From positions 1-64,000 of the forward strand of contig NZ_BJXB01000015.1 of assembly GCF_007990775.1 (NCBI RefSeq): a DNA stretch of 64,000 nucleotides, given 5' to 3'. The notes under the pieces are model-generated. The model saw nothing but the letters and a program-made list of their open reading frames with translations. It made no database searches and was not told the DNA's origin. The position numbers and the translations under genes are program-made. This document shows positions 46,329 through 54,061 of the stretch, in pieces (the first letter of the stretch is position 1; each line of letters begins with the position of its first letter). This stretch comes from Deinococcus cellulosilyticus NBRC 106333 = KACC 11606. Lineage in GTDB: Bacteria > Deinococcota > Deinococci > Deinococcales > Deinococcaceae.

Positions 46329-46979
46329 TTACGAGTACCCTACCCTATTTACCCGATCTCGCATCCGCTCAACATCCTCCTGAGTCCACGCATGGTCAAT
46401 GATGATCCCCACGGCATCATGGGTGGCCTGGATGTAATTCCCAAAAGTAAATTGTCCTCTCAAAGCTGATAGGTAGCTTCCAATAGATCGTTGAGAAAAA
46501 TCGTCCTCATCCAGCAATGCGACCAGATGGATTTCCTGCTCTGGGGTCAATCCATCAGGAAAAGCCCTTTTCAGAACATCAAAAGTGGGCTTCTGCACCT
46601 CGTCCAAACTCTCCCGAACCAGATCCACACTGAATAAGACCTCACTGGAAGCATCAAAACCAGCGAGACTTTCCAGCACTGGAGGGGCAATTTCGTCTCT
46701 CTCGATCTTGCGCTGATGAACTTGATGCACCAATTTCTGCAAGACCTGGAAAGACTGTAGATCCAGGGTCACTTCACCATGCTTCTGGATCTGATCCCTG
46801 AAGTGCAGGACCAGATCAGTGGCCGCTTTCTGCCCCACTCCCAGAACCTGCTCAGCCTGATCCGTGATTTGGTGGCTCAGGCAGGTGATGAAGCTCCAGG
46901 CCAGCGCATTTGCCTGCTGGATAGGCAGGACGACATGGATTTTCTGGTTCTCGAAAATGATGTGCATGTAGGTGCTCAT
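46329..46979 (-). CDS. Hypothetical protein, third gene of the DUF4291 operon
   Basis: A 216-residue acidic soluble protein that I do not recognise. It has a Gln/His-rich middle (QKLVHQVHQRKIERDE) and several predicted helices. The frame stays open upstream, but ATG 46979 has a GGAG seven bases before it. It lies 22 bp after the previous gene on the same strand and so shares an operon with the DUF4291 gene. Such a third gene could be an immunity or accessory factor; that is only a suggestion. Confidence 0.6.
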   Translation of the reverse strand: MSTYMHIIFENQKIHVVLPIQQANALAWSFITCLSHQITDQAEQVLGVGQKAATDLVLHFRDQIQKHGEVTLDLQSFQVLQKLVHQVHQRKIERDEIAPPVLESLAGFDASSEVLFSVDLVRESLDEVQKPTFDVLKRAFPDGLTPEQEIHLVALLDEDDFSQRSIGSYLSALRGQFTFGNYIQATHDAVGIIIDHAWTQEDVERMRDRVNRVGYS

Positions 46980-47001
46980 GGGTGGCTCCAATAACAGCAG
47001 G

Positions 47002-47514
47002 TCATGAATCAAACCCGAACACACAGCGCAACTGGTCGTACGTCAGATCATGTTTGCTGGCAACAGTGATCAGCTCTGGAATGACCTCACTGTAAAAGTC
47101 TGCTGCTGGTTCCTGATACTCAGGGTAAAACTCAAAATATTCAATCAATTCCTGAAGGGTGACCCAGCTGAAGGTGTGTTCTCCGATCAGGAAGCCTTCT
47201 CTTTCGCCCCACCTGTTGGTACAGCCTTCAGGATACTGAACTTGCAGAAAATCGGGTTCAGCCCAGTGCAGATCCTGTGGTATTCCTCTTGGTTCCACCA
47301 GCAGTTCATAATTTTCCTGCCTGACATGAGCCAGCATGTTGAACAGGTCATAGTTTCTGGTGTCATAAAAAGGCTCACAGATCCACTCTCCGAGTTCACC
47401 CATCGAGCCTGCCATGCTGACGTTCAGATAGGCTTCTCTGGGAACAAGTTTCCAGATGATTTCCCATCCTTGAGCATTCTGAATTTGCACCAGAAAATGA
47501 ATGTCAGTCGCCAT
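47002..47514 (-). CDS. Hypothetical protein, second gene of the DUF4291 operon
   Basis: A 170-residue soluble acidic protein with many aromatic residues (WEIIWKLV, EYFEFYPEYQE). ATG 47514 has AGAGGAG before it and overlaps the end of the DUF4291 gene by 11 bases, which shows tight coupling. I recognise no family. Its pI and size would suit a partner or antitoxin for the upstream protein, but there is no direct evidence. Confidence 0.65.
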   Translation of the reverse strand: MATDIHFLVQIQNAQGWEIIWKLVPREAYLNVSMAGSMGELGEWICEPFYDTRNYDLFNMLAHVRQENYELLVEPRGIPQDLHWAEPDFLQVQYPEGCTNRWGEREGFLIGEHTFSWVTLQELIEYFEFYPEYQEPAADFYSEVIPELITVASKHDLTYDQLRCVFGFDS

Positions 47515-48130
47515 TGTACTCCTCTTTCTGATCTCCAGCCCCTGCCAACCCCAGTTTGCTCTGCAACTCCTCAGACAGAGGATAAACCCGCTCCTGCTCA
47601 TGGGGCCAGCCCCCCCCGCCTTTCTTGCAGTCTCTGGCTTCTGCCAGCAGGTGGGCCACAGGGGTCACATCTTCGATGCCCATAATCCACTCTTGAACGT
47701 AAAGCTGAACTGCTTCCCTGGACAGGCCCATCTGCAAAGACCGCACTCCAGCAATCGGATTCAGGCGGCAATCCCGTTCAGGGTCCCACTGGATGCGCAC
47801 AGGACTGCTGGACACCTGGGCTTTCCAGGCTTCCTCGCTCCCATGCACCTCAGGGATGAAATGGGAGAGGGCAGCATGCTGAAGAGCCCATTCAAACCCT
47901 GCTCTGGTGATGTCGATGCCCAGCACCACTTCCTGGCCTGCTTTGCTGCCAAAACCAGACCGGTACATCATCCAGTTGAAAGACGGTTTGATCCAGGTCA
48001 TGCGTTCCATCTTGAAGGGGGGAACAAAACGACCTGCCTCCAGTGCAGGCAAAGCAATTTCTGGACTGTACGCCTGATAGACCCTGATGGTGTTTTCGTT
48101 GTAAATGGCCCTGATTTCATATGTGTTCAT
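47504..48130 (-). CDS. DUF4291 domain protein
   Basis: A 208-residue protein matching DUF4291 along its length: YEIRAIYNENTIRVYQAYSP at the start, then RFVPPFKMERMTWIKPSF and NWMMYRSGFGSKAGQE, with GIDITRAGFEWAL. From memory, this family has been proposed to adopt an ADP-ribosyltransferase-like fold, but I cannot verify that here. It heads a three-gene operon of unknown partners. The region between it and the divergent fic gene contains a duplicated promoter segment. Confidence 0.85.
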   Translation of the reverse strand: MNTYEIRAIYNENTIRVYQAYSPEIALPALEAGRFVPPFKMERMTWIKPSFNWMMYRSGFGSKAGQEVVLGIDITRAGFEWALQHAALSHFIPEVHGSEEAWKAQVSSSPVRIQWDPERDCRLNPIAGVRSLQMGLSREAVQLYVQEWIMGIEDVTPVAHLLAEARDCKKGGGGWPHEQERVYPLSEELQSKLGLAGAGDQKEEYNGD

Positions 48131-48209
48131 GGTCAGAGTTTAGGGAGTGGCCTCTGGGCTGGCATCTGCAGATGGGCCTACGGGAAAGCTCAGCAGTTTG
48201 GCCTCTCTG

Positions 48210-48285
48210 TTGTCACATTTGGCATTTTTGCTTTAAAGCGTGACGTTGGAAAAATATTGTTCTGGTCAATAAAAAATGGAAAATC
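48210..48285 (+). repeat. Duplicated fic promoter segment, copy A
   Basis: TTGTCAC, a 23-bp interval and GTGAC, then a TCTGGT segment and an ATG that opens only eight codons (MENPKNAA). It aligns with the true fic promoter and start at 48454-48529, 244 bp downstream. It looks like the remnant of a duplicated gene start. Confidence 0.55.
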
Positions 48286-48453
48286 CTAAAAACGCAGCGT
48301 GACAAAGCCTGGCACTTCACCATAGACTGCAAAGTGGAGGAAAAGGGCTGAACTTTGTTCTGGAGGAAGAATTTTGCTGTGTCTCATGATAGAGGAGGTG
48401 GTTGGAGATGTGACATGCTGGGAATCCTGGCCTGTGCAAGACACGCCCTGAGC

Positions 48454-48488
48454 TTGTCACGTTTGGCCTTTTTGCCTTAAAGTGTGAC
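48454..48488 (+). promoter_or_regulatory. fic promoter with dyad operator (copy B)
   Basis: TTGTCA (48454-48459) and TAAAGT (48478-48483) with an 18-bp spacer. GTCAC (48456-48460) and GTGAC (48484-48488) form a hyphenated dyad over the whole promoter. The same dyad with the same spacing occurs in copy A (48212-48216 and 48240-48244). Confidence 0.5.
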
Positions 48489-48517
48489 AGAGGGAAAACC
48501 CTGCTCTGGTGAGGAAA

Positions 48518-49513
48518 ATGCAAGAATCGATTCAAAAGCACTGTGACAACATCCAGAAGCTCAGCGACAGGCTGGAGCAACTTGGGGGTGTGCCGGACAC
48601 CGTTGTACACAACAACGAGTGGCTTTACATGCTTCAGGAGGAGACCCGTCACAGCCTGTCCATTGAAGGTTACTTTGCGACAGAGCAGGAGTTGAAGCTG
48701 ATCCTTTCAGGCAAAAAAACAGGTCCTGAGATCCTGAATTACTTCAGGATTGCCCAGAGCATGTACGATCTGGGCCTCCAGTACCACCAGGAGCAGGATT
48801 TGCGTCTGGATCTGGCCACCATTCGCCACATTCACAGCGAACTGTTTCGGGAGCTGACCCAGGATCGAGGCCAGTTCAGGCAGGGCAGGATCACCATTCT
48901 GGGTGCCAGGGTCAAGCCTCCAGAGTTTGATGTTGAGGAACATGTCAGGGCTTTTGTGCAGGTCACCAGACACCTGCTGGAGCAGGAGCCTTTGCTGCTG
49001 GCCCTTGCCAGATCACATGCCCTGTTTGAGAGCATCCATCCGTTCAGGGATGGCAATGGTCGAACTGGAAGAATCATTTTGAATTATCTGGCCGTTTCTA
49101 AAGGTTTGCCCCCTTTGATCATCAAAGGGACTGAGCAGGAAGCAAGAGACACTTATTACCATGCTCTGGAATCTGCAGATGTGGGCTTTCATGATGGTTT
49201 CCCTGTGCCGTCAAAGCAAAGCATTTTGCAGGCTCTGGATCTGGGCAACTGGGAACCCCTGGTGGAGTTGTTTGCCCAGGCCCTGACCCCTCAACTGCAC
49301 ACGCTGTTGGCTCTGGCTGTGGAAGCAAAAGAACCCCTGATGCCTCTGTCAGACCTGAGTGGGCTGCTGGATGTGAAGGTCAGCACCCTCAGGAAATGGG
49401 TGGAACGTGACCAGCTGGTGACCCTCAAGCGAAATGGCAAGCATTTCAGCCATCCTTTGCTGGTGATGTCCACCTCCGCGCCAAAACATGCCCCGGATAG
49501 ACTTGACGAATAA
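48518..49513 (+). CDS. Fic family AMPylase-like protein with HTH tail
   Basis: A 331-residue protein. The Fic motif HPFRDGNGRTGR (174-185) is complete, with the catalytic His174. The N-terminal helix carries the self-inhibitory S-x-x-x-E-G motif (Ser46 to Gly51), so this is a self-inhibited (class II) Fic protein. The C-terminus (LMPLSDLSGLLDVKVSTLRKWVER) is a helix-turn-helix. Fic proteins transfer AMP or another group to a target hydroxyl. ATG 48518 follows GAGG closely; GTG 48509 is an alternative. Its last codons overlap mini-unit copy 4. Confidence 0.92.
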   Translation: MQESIQKHCDNIQKLSDRLEQLGGVPDTVVHNNEWLYMLQEETRHSLSIEGYFATEQELKLILSGKKTGPEILNYFRIAQSMYDLGLQYHQEQDLRLDLATIRHIHSELFRELTQDRGQFRQGRITILGARVKPPEFDVEEHVRAFVQVTRHLLEQEPLLLALARSHALFESIHPFRDGNGRTGRIILNYLAVSKGLPPLIIKGTEQEARDTYYHALESADVGFHDGFPVPSKQSILQALDLGNWEPLVELFAQALTPQLHTLLALAVEAKEPLMPLSDLSGLLDVKVSTLRKWVERDQLVTLKRNGKHFSHPLLVMSTSAPKHAPDRLDE

Positions 49514-49568
49514 TGCATAACGGCATACACTGTTTATATCAGTCGCCGTTGGGCGATTTTTTTGTTTT
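49503..49568 (+). ncRNA. Promoter-hairpin mini-unit, copy 4
   Basis: TTGACG (49503-49508), 17 bp, TACACT (49526-49531), hairpin TCGCC-GTTG-GGCGA (49543-49556), T7-G-T4. The G-C pair at the third stem position is swapped relative to copies 1-3 (TCGGC/GCCGA). The fic stop codon lies inside its promoter spacer. Confidence 0.6.
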
Positions 49569-49659
49569 GGTCCTCCTGATTCCTTGCAGGAGGATTTTTG
49601 CTGCAGAGGGGGCAGCAGGGCTGGACGGTGTCTGCCCGGACCCATGTAGAATTGGGGAC

Positions 49660-51348
49660 ATGAAAACCATTGCCAATCCATTGCTGCAAGACATGCACAT
49701 CACATGGGACATGTACCAGCCCCGTTACCAGGAATTGCTGGACCGCGAGGTTGCGGCCCAGGACATCACCCAGTTTCTGGTGGACTGGGGAAGGCTGGAG
49801 AGCGAACTGGATGAAATCCGCACCATCCGGCAGCTGATCACCCACCTCAACACGGCAGATCAGGCTGCAGAGGCCAGCCACCTTGCCTACATCAGTGAGA
49901 TCCAGCCGCATCGGGAAAGGGCCAGTGCTGCCCTGAAAGAGAAACTGCTGGGGCTGGACCACAGCGACCTTCCTGAAGATGCTGTGCGCATGCTGCTGCG
50001 GTTTCAGGCCGACCAGCGGGTGTTCTGTGAGGAGAACCTTCCTGTGCAGCAGCAACTGTCCGATCTGGAGCAGGAGTATGCCCGACTGAATGGCAGCCTG
50101 CGCGTGCACTTCAAGGGTGAGGACCTGCCCATGCGCAGAATCCTTCCTTTCCTGATGTCACCGGATCGGGACTTGCGGGAAGAGGCCTGGCGTGCCCTGC
50201 AGAAAACCCGCATGGATGCTGCGCCCCAACTGGACGACCTGTTCTTGAAGATGCTGAAACTGCGCCGTGAACTGGCCAGAAACGCCGGGTATGCCAGCTT
50301 CCGGGATTACATGTGGGACAGCTACCACCGCTTTGATTACACGCCCGAAGACTGCTTTCAATTCCACCAGACCATCTTGCAGGAGGTGGTTCCCCTCACC
50401 ACAGAACTGCTGGAACAGCACCGCAAAGGGCTGGGTCTGGAGGTTCTGAAACCGTGGGACTTTGTGTGGTCGGCCCAGCTGGACCCGCAAAACCGCCCTC
50501 CCTTAAAGCCTTTTGAAACCACGGAGGAACTGGAGGAGAAAGCGCAGCAGGTCTTCTTCAACCTGCATCCCAGGCTGGGAGAGATCTTCAGGACCCTCCG
50601 TGAAGCGCAGGCCATGGACCTCGGAACCCGCGAGAACAAGATGTCTCAGGCGTACTGCACGGCCCTGCCCGTCCGAAAGCTGCCTTTCCTGTTCCAGAGT
50701 GTGGTGGGAACCGTCAATGACGTGATCACCACCGTCCACGAGTCAGGCCATGCCTTCCACCGGCACACCACCATGCGCACCCAGCGTTTCCCCTGGAACC
50801 ACCGGGCCTCCACCGAGTTTGTCGAGATTCCCTCGATGGCCATGGAATTCCTGACCCTGGATCACCTGGGGGTGTTCTACAGCCCTCAGGAACTTGAGCG
50901 GGTCCGCCAGGAAACCACCAGCCGCAGTTTGCATGGCCTGCCCTGGATGTGCTTTCTGGATGCCTTCCAGCACTGGGTCTATGCAGAGGCACCACAAGAG
51001 GTCACCATTGACATGCTGGACCAGAAATGCACCGAGTTGCTTGCGCAATTCCAGCCGCTGCCGGACTGGGAGGGCTTTGAGGCAGACAGGGGCAAGGTCT
51101 GGCAGTACTTCCATGTTTTCTATGTTCCCTTTTATTACATCGAGTACGCCTTCTGTGGTCTGGGTGCCCTGCAGATGTGGCAAAACCAGCAGCGGGACCC
51201 CGACAGGACCCTGCAGCAGTACTTTGATGCCATCGAAGCAGGCAATTCCATTTCCGTCCCACAGCTGTATGAAAAAGCTGGCCTGAATTTTCGCTTTGAT
51301 CCCCAGACCGTCAGAGACCTGATGAATTTCGTGCGCACCCAGCTGTAA
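49660..51348 (+). CDS. M3-family oligoendopeptidase (paralogue 2)
   Basis: A 562-residue zinc peptidase, paralogous along its full length to the one at 23541. HESGH is at 360-364, and MAMEFLTLDHLGVF carries the third ligand. No signal peptide is seen. The upstream frame is open through mini-unit copy 4, but ATG 49660 aligns with the paralogue start and has TAGAAT (49647-49652) seven bases before it, a leaderless promoter. It sits next to a tRNA gene, so it may have entered the accessory region by duplication. Confidence 0.93.
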   Translation: MKTIANPLLQDMHITWDMYQPRYQELLDREVAAQDITQFLVDWGRLESELDEIRTIRQLITHLNTADQAAEASHLAYISEIQPHRERASAALKEKLLGLDHSDLPEDAVRMLLRFQADQRVFCEENLPVQQQLSDLEQEYARLNGSLRVHFKGEDLPMRRILPFLMSPDRDLREEAWRALQKTRMDAAPQLDDLFLKMLKLRRELARNAGYASFRDYMWDSYHRFDYTPEDCFQFHQTILQEVVPLTTELLEQHRKGLGLEVLKPWDFVWSAQLDPQNRPPLKPFETTEELEEKAQQVFFNLHPRLGEIFRTLREAQAMDLGTRENKMSQAYCTALPVRKLPFLFQSVVGTVNDVITTVHESGHAFHRHTTMRTQRFPWNHRASTEFVEIPSMAMEFLTLDHLGVFYSPQELERVRQETTSRSLHGLPWMCFLDAFQHWVYAEAPQEVTIDMLDQKCTELLAQFQPLPDWEGFEADRGKVWQYFHVFYVPFYYIEYAFCGLGALQMWQNQQRDPDRTLQQYFDAIEAGNSISVPQLYEKAGLNFRFDPQTVRDLMNFVRTQL

Positions 51349-51410
51349 GCCTCTTTTCCTGCTACACTGGTCTCACATGCAGAGACGAATACCTGCAACC
51401 CACTGAACCC

Positions 51411-51437
51411 CCTCCCGAAATGTCGGGTGGTTCAGTG
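51411..51437 (+). terminator. Hairpin after M3 peptidase 2
   Basis: CACTGAACC pairs with GGTTCAGTG, with an inner CCCG/CGGG stem. It is followed by TTGCTCCC rather than a clean T-run. Confidence 0.5.
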
Positions 51438-51454
51438 TTGCTCCCTTTGGCTAC

Positions 51455-51530
51455 CGAACTGTAGCTCAACGGTGAGAGCGGCCATCTTATAAGTGGCTGG
51501 TTGCGGGTTCAAATCCCGCCAGTTCGACCA
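51455..51530 (+). tRNA. tRNA-Ile (anticodon UAU)
   Basis: A full cloverleaf of 76 nt: CGAACTG pairs with CAGTTCG, the D stem GCTC with GAGC, GCCAT with GTGGC, and the T stem GCGGG with CCCGC. The T loop is TTCAAAT and CCA is encoded. The anticodon loop is CTTATAA with anticodon TAT at 51488-51490, which reads AUA. Bacteria normally read AUA with a lysidine-modified CAU tRNA, so this anticodon is unusual. Confidence 0.85.
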
Positions 51531-51539
51531 GATTTTGAT

Positions 51540-51568
51540 CATCCCAGAGCATTTTTCTGGGATGTTTT
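51540..51568 (+). terminator. tRNA-Ile terminator
   Basis: CATCCCAGA pairs with TCTGGGATG, followed by TTTT. Confidence 0.8.
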
Positions 51569-51613
51569 GTTGCAAAAAGGAAACCTGGAAGCTTGAGGTC
51601 CCGTATTTTAGAC

Positions 51614-51868
51614 ATGGTTGAATTGATTGAATTTCTGGTGTTTCTGCTCGAAGTGATTGTCACCCTGATTCGCTGGTTTTGGAAAATGCTGGTCTGGATC
51701 TGGGGTGGCCTGGTGTGGTTGCTGGGTCCTCTGGGTGCAGGTCTGGGTTTGACCAACCTGCTGCTTCTCCCCTGGTTTCACAGTGGCGCTTTTCTGCTGA
51801 CCTGTGCTGTGGTGTGGATGGTCTGGATTTCGGCCCGTCAAATGCTGCTGCGACATGCAATCAGATGA
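51614..51868 (+). CDS. Small membrane protein (84 residues)
   Basis: MVELIEFLVFLLEVIVTL leads into two or three hydrophobic helices and a basic tail (RQMLLRHAIR). It resembles the product at 26729-26977 in length, helix order and the GAGL(x)LTN-L-PW segment. The family is not recognised. TATTTT is close to the ATG (51605-51610), so expression could be leaderless. It follows the tRNA terminator. Two similar copies in one window favour a real gene. Confidence 0.5.
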   Translation: MVELIEFLVFLLEVIVTLIRWFWKMLVWIWGGLVWLLGPLGAGLGLTNLLLLPWFHSGAFLLTCAVVWMVWISARQMLLRHAIR

Positions 51869-51976
51869 GGAAGTTTGCACCCTCAGGATGGAAAGAAGCA
51901 TTTGGGGAGGAGATCAGGTCAGCCCAGATTTCTGCGGCACGAGCCTGGTTTCGATTTGAACGGAAGGAGACTCCAT

Positions 51977-52327
51977 ATGGCTGAGTGGCATTTGCCAGTG
52001 TTGTCGTATCCTTTTCTGCTGCTGGCTGCGCTGGGTTTCCGCAAAGTCGGGCCCATCTGGGCACTCCTCCTGACAGTTTTTTTCACTTTTGTTGCCTACC
52101 AGTTGATCTTCATTTCTCCACTGCTGCCCATTTTCGCTGCTCCGCTGATTTTCCTGGCATTGGTGGGATTGCTGGCCTGTGTGATCCAATGGCTCATGCG
52201 CAGACCGGTCAGTCCCTGGGTGCTGGGACCGTCACTGGTCACCTGTGTTGTTGCTGGATGCACCCTGGTGCTGTACCCAATGTGGTGTTTTGAGAATGGC
52301 AGGAGGCTCATGGCATGGTGGTGTTGA
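51977..52327 (+). CDS. Hypothetical membrane protein (116 residues)
   Basis: Four hydrophobic segments (VLSYPFLLLAALGF, WALLLTVFFTFVAYQLIFI, LPIFAAPLIFLALVGLLACVI and SLVTCVVAGCTLVLY) with short polar loops. ATG 51977 is preceded by GGAAGGAG. I recognise no family. It lies in the accessory strip between a tRNA gene and the lipase gene and is convergent with the latter. Confidence 0.55.
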   Translation: MAEWHLPVLSYPFLLLAALGFRKVGPIWALLLTVFFTFVAYQLIFISPLLPIFAAPLIFLALVGLLACVIQWLMRRPVSPWVLGPSLVTCVVAGCTLVLYPMWCFENGRRLMAWWC

Positions 52328-52404
52328 TTTTTGGATCAACGTGAATGGCTCCGGGAAAATGCAAGAACCAGAGCAGGGTCTGGTTTTTGTTGTTCCTGTG
52401 TGAT

Positions 52405-53703
52405 TCAGGGAAGGCCTTGCAGCATCCCCACATGGTTCACGTACAGGGGCCGCACATCCCTGAAGGTGGTGATCCCGATGACATCGATGTGGTCGTAGCC
52501 ATTCAGCAGACCCACGTGGTACCAGCGGCCTTTCTGCAGGTGGGCAGCATCAAAGGCAAAGGTGGGGGTGCCTTCTGGTGCATCCATGTTGATGGTGTTG
52601 ACCAGACCATCATTGGGCCACCAGTTTTTGTCGATGCCCAGACTGGCATGGGTGTAGTTGCCAACCCCTGGTTTGAGCGGCCACACATGAGGGTAAGCGA
52701 CAGGCATCAGGACTGGATTCATGGTCACTTTGGGATAGGCCCACCCTGAGATCAATCCTTTGCTGGTGGCATTGGCACTGTACGAAAAGTAATAGGTGCC
52801 GGGAGAGACTTTCACCCAGCTTCGCATGGCTGCGGCCCCTTCTGGAGAAAGATCATGGGAACTGATGTCGTTGCTGCTCCAGGCTTTGCTGCCTGTCACC
52901 CTGTTCCAGTAGGACTCGAAGCTCTCTCCAGGCTGGCGACGGATGCCCCACTGCTCCAGATCGAAGTCGTACAGGGTTTTGAAGGCGTCTACACTGCCTG
53001 CCAGGGCTCCGATGGCAAGCACCATCTCTTTGAGTTTTGGGAGGAAGCCCAGCAGCACATGGGCGGCACTGGACCCATTGTTGGGACTGGCAATGGTGGT
53101 GGCACTTTTCACCCACCCTGGCCTGGCACCGCCAAAAAAGCCCTGTTCCAGCATCTGCACGAGGGTCAGGGCGGTGGTCCCTCCCATGCTGTGCCCGATC
53201 AAGTGCACCGGATGCTGTGCGTCCCACTGAGGATAAAAACCAGAGTAGCACTTCCCGGTCACGAAGCGGGCATGTCCGTGGGTTCTGGCATGGTCCTCTC
53301 CGTAGTCCGCACAGCCCCCTTTGATCTGGTAATACAGTTCCACGGCACGGTCCCAGTTGCTGCTGACAGGCCCCATCGAAGCGGTGTAAGTGGGCACACC
53401 CTGTTTTCGAAGCACATCCTGAAGGTCGGTGAAGCCGCCCCAGTAATGAAACCCCAGCCCTTCATCCCGTCCGAATCCGAACAGGCCATGCACCAGCACC
53501 ACAGGAACCGTAGAAGCTGCCTGCTTTTGCCACTGCCCTTCGGGCAGCAGATGGTCCAGGGGTGTGATTTCCATTGGGGCCACAGGTTCTGGTGGTGTGG
53601 GTGTCTGAAGGGTCTGGCCAGAAGAGATGGCAACTTCCGGGACACGCGTGCTGCAGGAGGCTGCAAGGAGTGCGAGTCCCACCAGGAGAGTGAATCTGTG
53701 CAT
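52405..53703 (-). CDS. Secreted lipase, family I.5-like (lipoprotein)
   Basis: A 432-residue alpha/beta-hydrolase. The signal peptide ends with lipobox LAASC (Cys17). PVVLVHGLFGFGRDE is the oxyanion-hole strand typical of the large thermophilic lipases, and FHYWGG follows it. The nucleophile is Ser172 in GHSMGG. Asp365 (NDGLVN) and His405 (GYDHIDVIG) complete the triad. Family I.5 enzymes carry a structural zinc and act on triglycerides outside the cell. GAGGTGAAAC precedes the ATG. Confidence 0.9.
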   Translation of the reverse strand: MHRFTLLVGLALLAASCSTRVPEVAISSGQTLQTPTPPEPVAPMEITPLDHLLPEGQWQKQAASTVPVVLVHGLFGFGRDEGLGFHYWGGFTDLQDVLRKQGVPTYTASMGPVSSNWDRAVELYYQIKGGCADYGEDHARTHGHARFVTGKCYSGFYPQWDAQHPVHLIGHSMGGTTALTLVQMLEQGFFGGARPGWVKSATTIASPNNGSSAAHVLLGFLPKLKEMVLAIGALAGSVDAFKTLYDFDLEQWGIRRQPGESFESYWNRVTGSKAWSSNDISSHDLSPEGAAAMRSWVKVSPGTYYFSYSANATSKGLISGWAYPKVTMNPVLMPVAYPHVWPLKPGVGNYTHASLGIDKNWWPNDGLVNTINMDAPEGTPTFAFDAAHLQKGRWYHVGLLNGYDHIDVIGITTFRDVRPLYVNHVGMLQGLP

Positions 53704-54061
53704 GTTTCACCTCAAAAGTGGATCAGGTTTAATTTTGGAGTCGGTAAAAACGACTGTGACAGAAAATCGTGCCAGATGCAACTCAGGGATCTGCCTGAGG
53801 GATGGCCCGGATCACCCTGACGAATGGCGCCCAGTGCGACGCGGCGCTCAGGGCGAAGCGGGCCGCCCCGCAAGCCCGTAGTCAGAGCAAGAAGGCCGCC
53901 CCGCAAGCACATCTTTGTGTCAAGAAGCGGGCCTCCCAGTAAGAGCACAGTCAGAGCAAGAAGGCCGCGAAAGCAAGCACGGGGTTGGGACAAGAGAATG
54001 CATATCGGTATACAATATTCATAGCAGTCGCCCACAGAGGCGAATTTTTTGTTTTGACCCC
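53704..54061. repeat. Intergenic region with GC-rich direct repeats
   Basis: AGTCAGAGCAAGAAGGCCGC occurs twice (from about 53880 and 53950), and related GGCCGCCCCGCAAGC units three times. Overlapping short ORFs in several frames reflect the repeat and look non-coding. The last 70 bp hold mini-unit copy 5. Confidence 0.5.
53987..54055 (+). ncRNA. Promoter-hairpin mini-unit, copy 5
   Basis: The -35 is degenerate (GGGACA at 53987-53992, 18-bp spacer), -10 TACAAT (54011-54016). The hairpin TCGCC-CACAGA-GGCGA (54028-54043) and T6-G-T4 follow. It uses the same stem version as copy 4 and faces the 3' end of the minus-strand gene at 54062. Confidence 0.5.

Noticed and set aside
53712..54035. Overlapping short ORFs in the GC-rich repeat
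   Set aside because: They exist in several frames only because of the repeated sequence and lack RBS or conserved residues.
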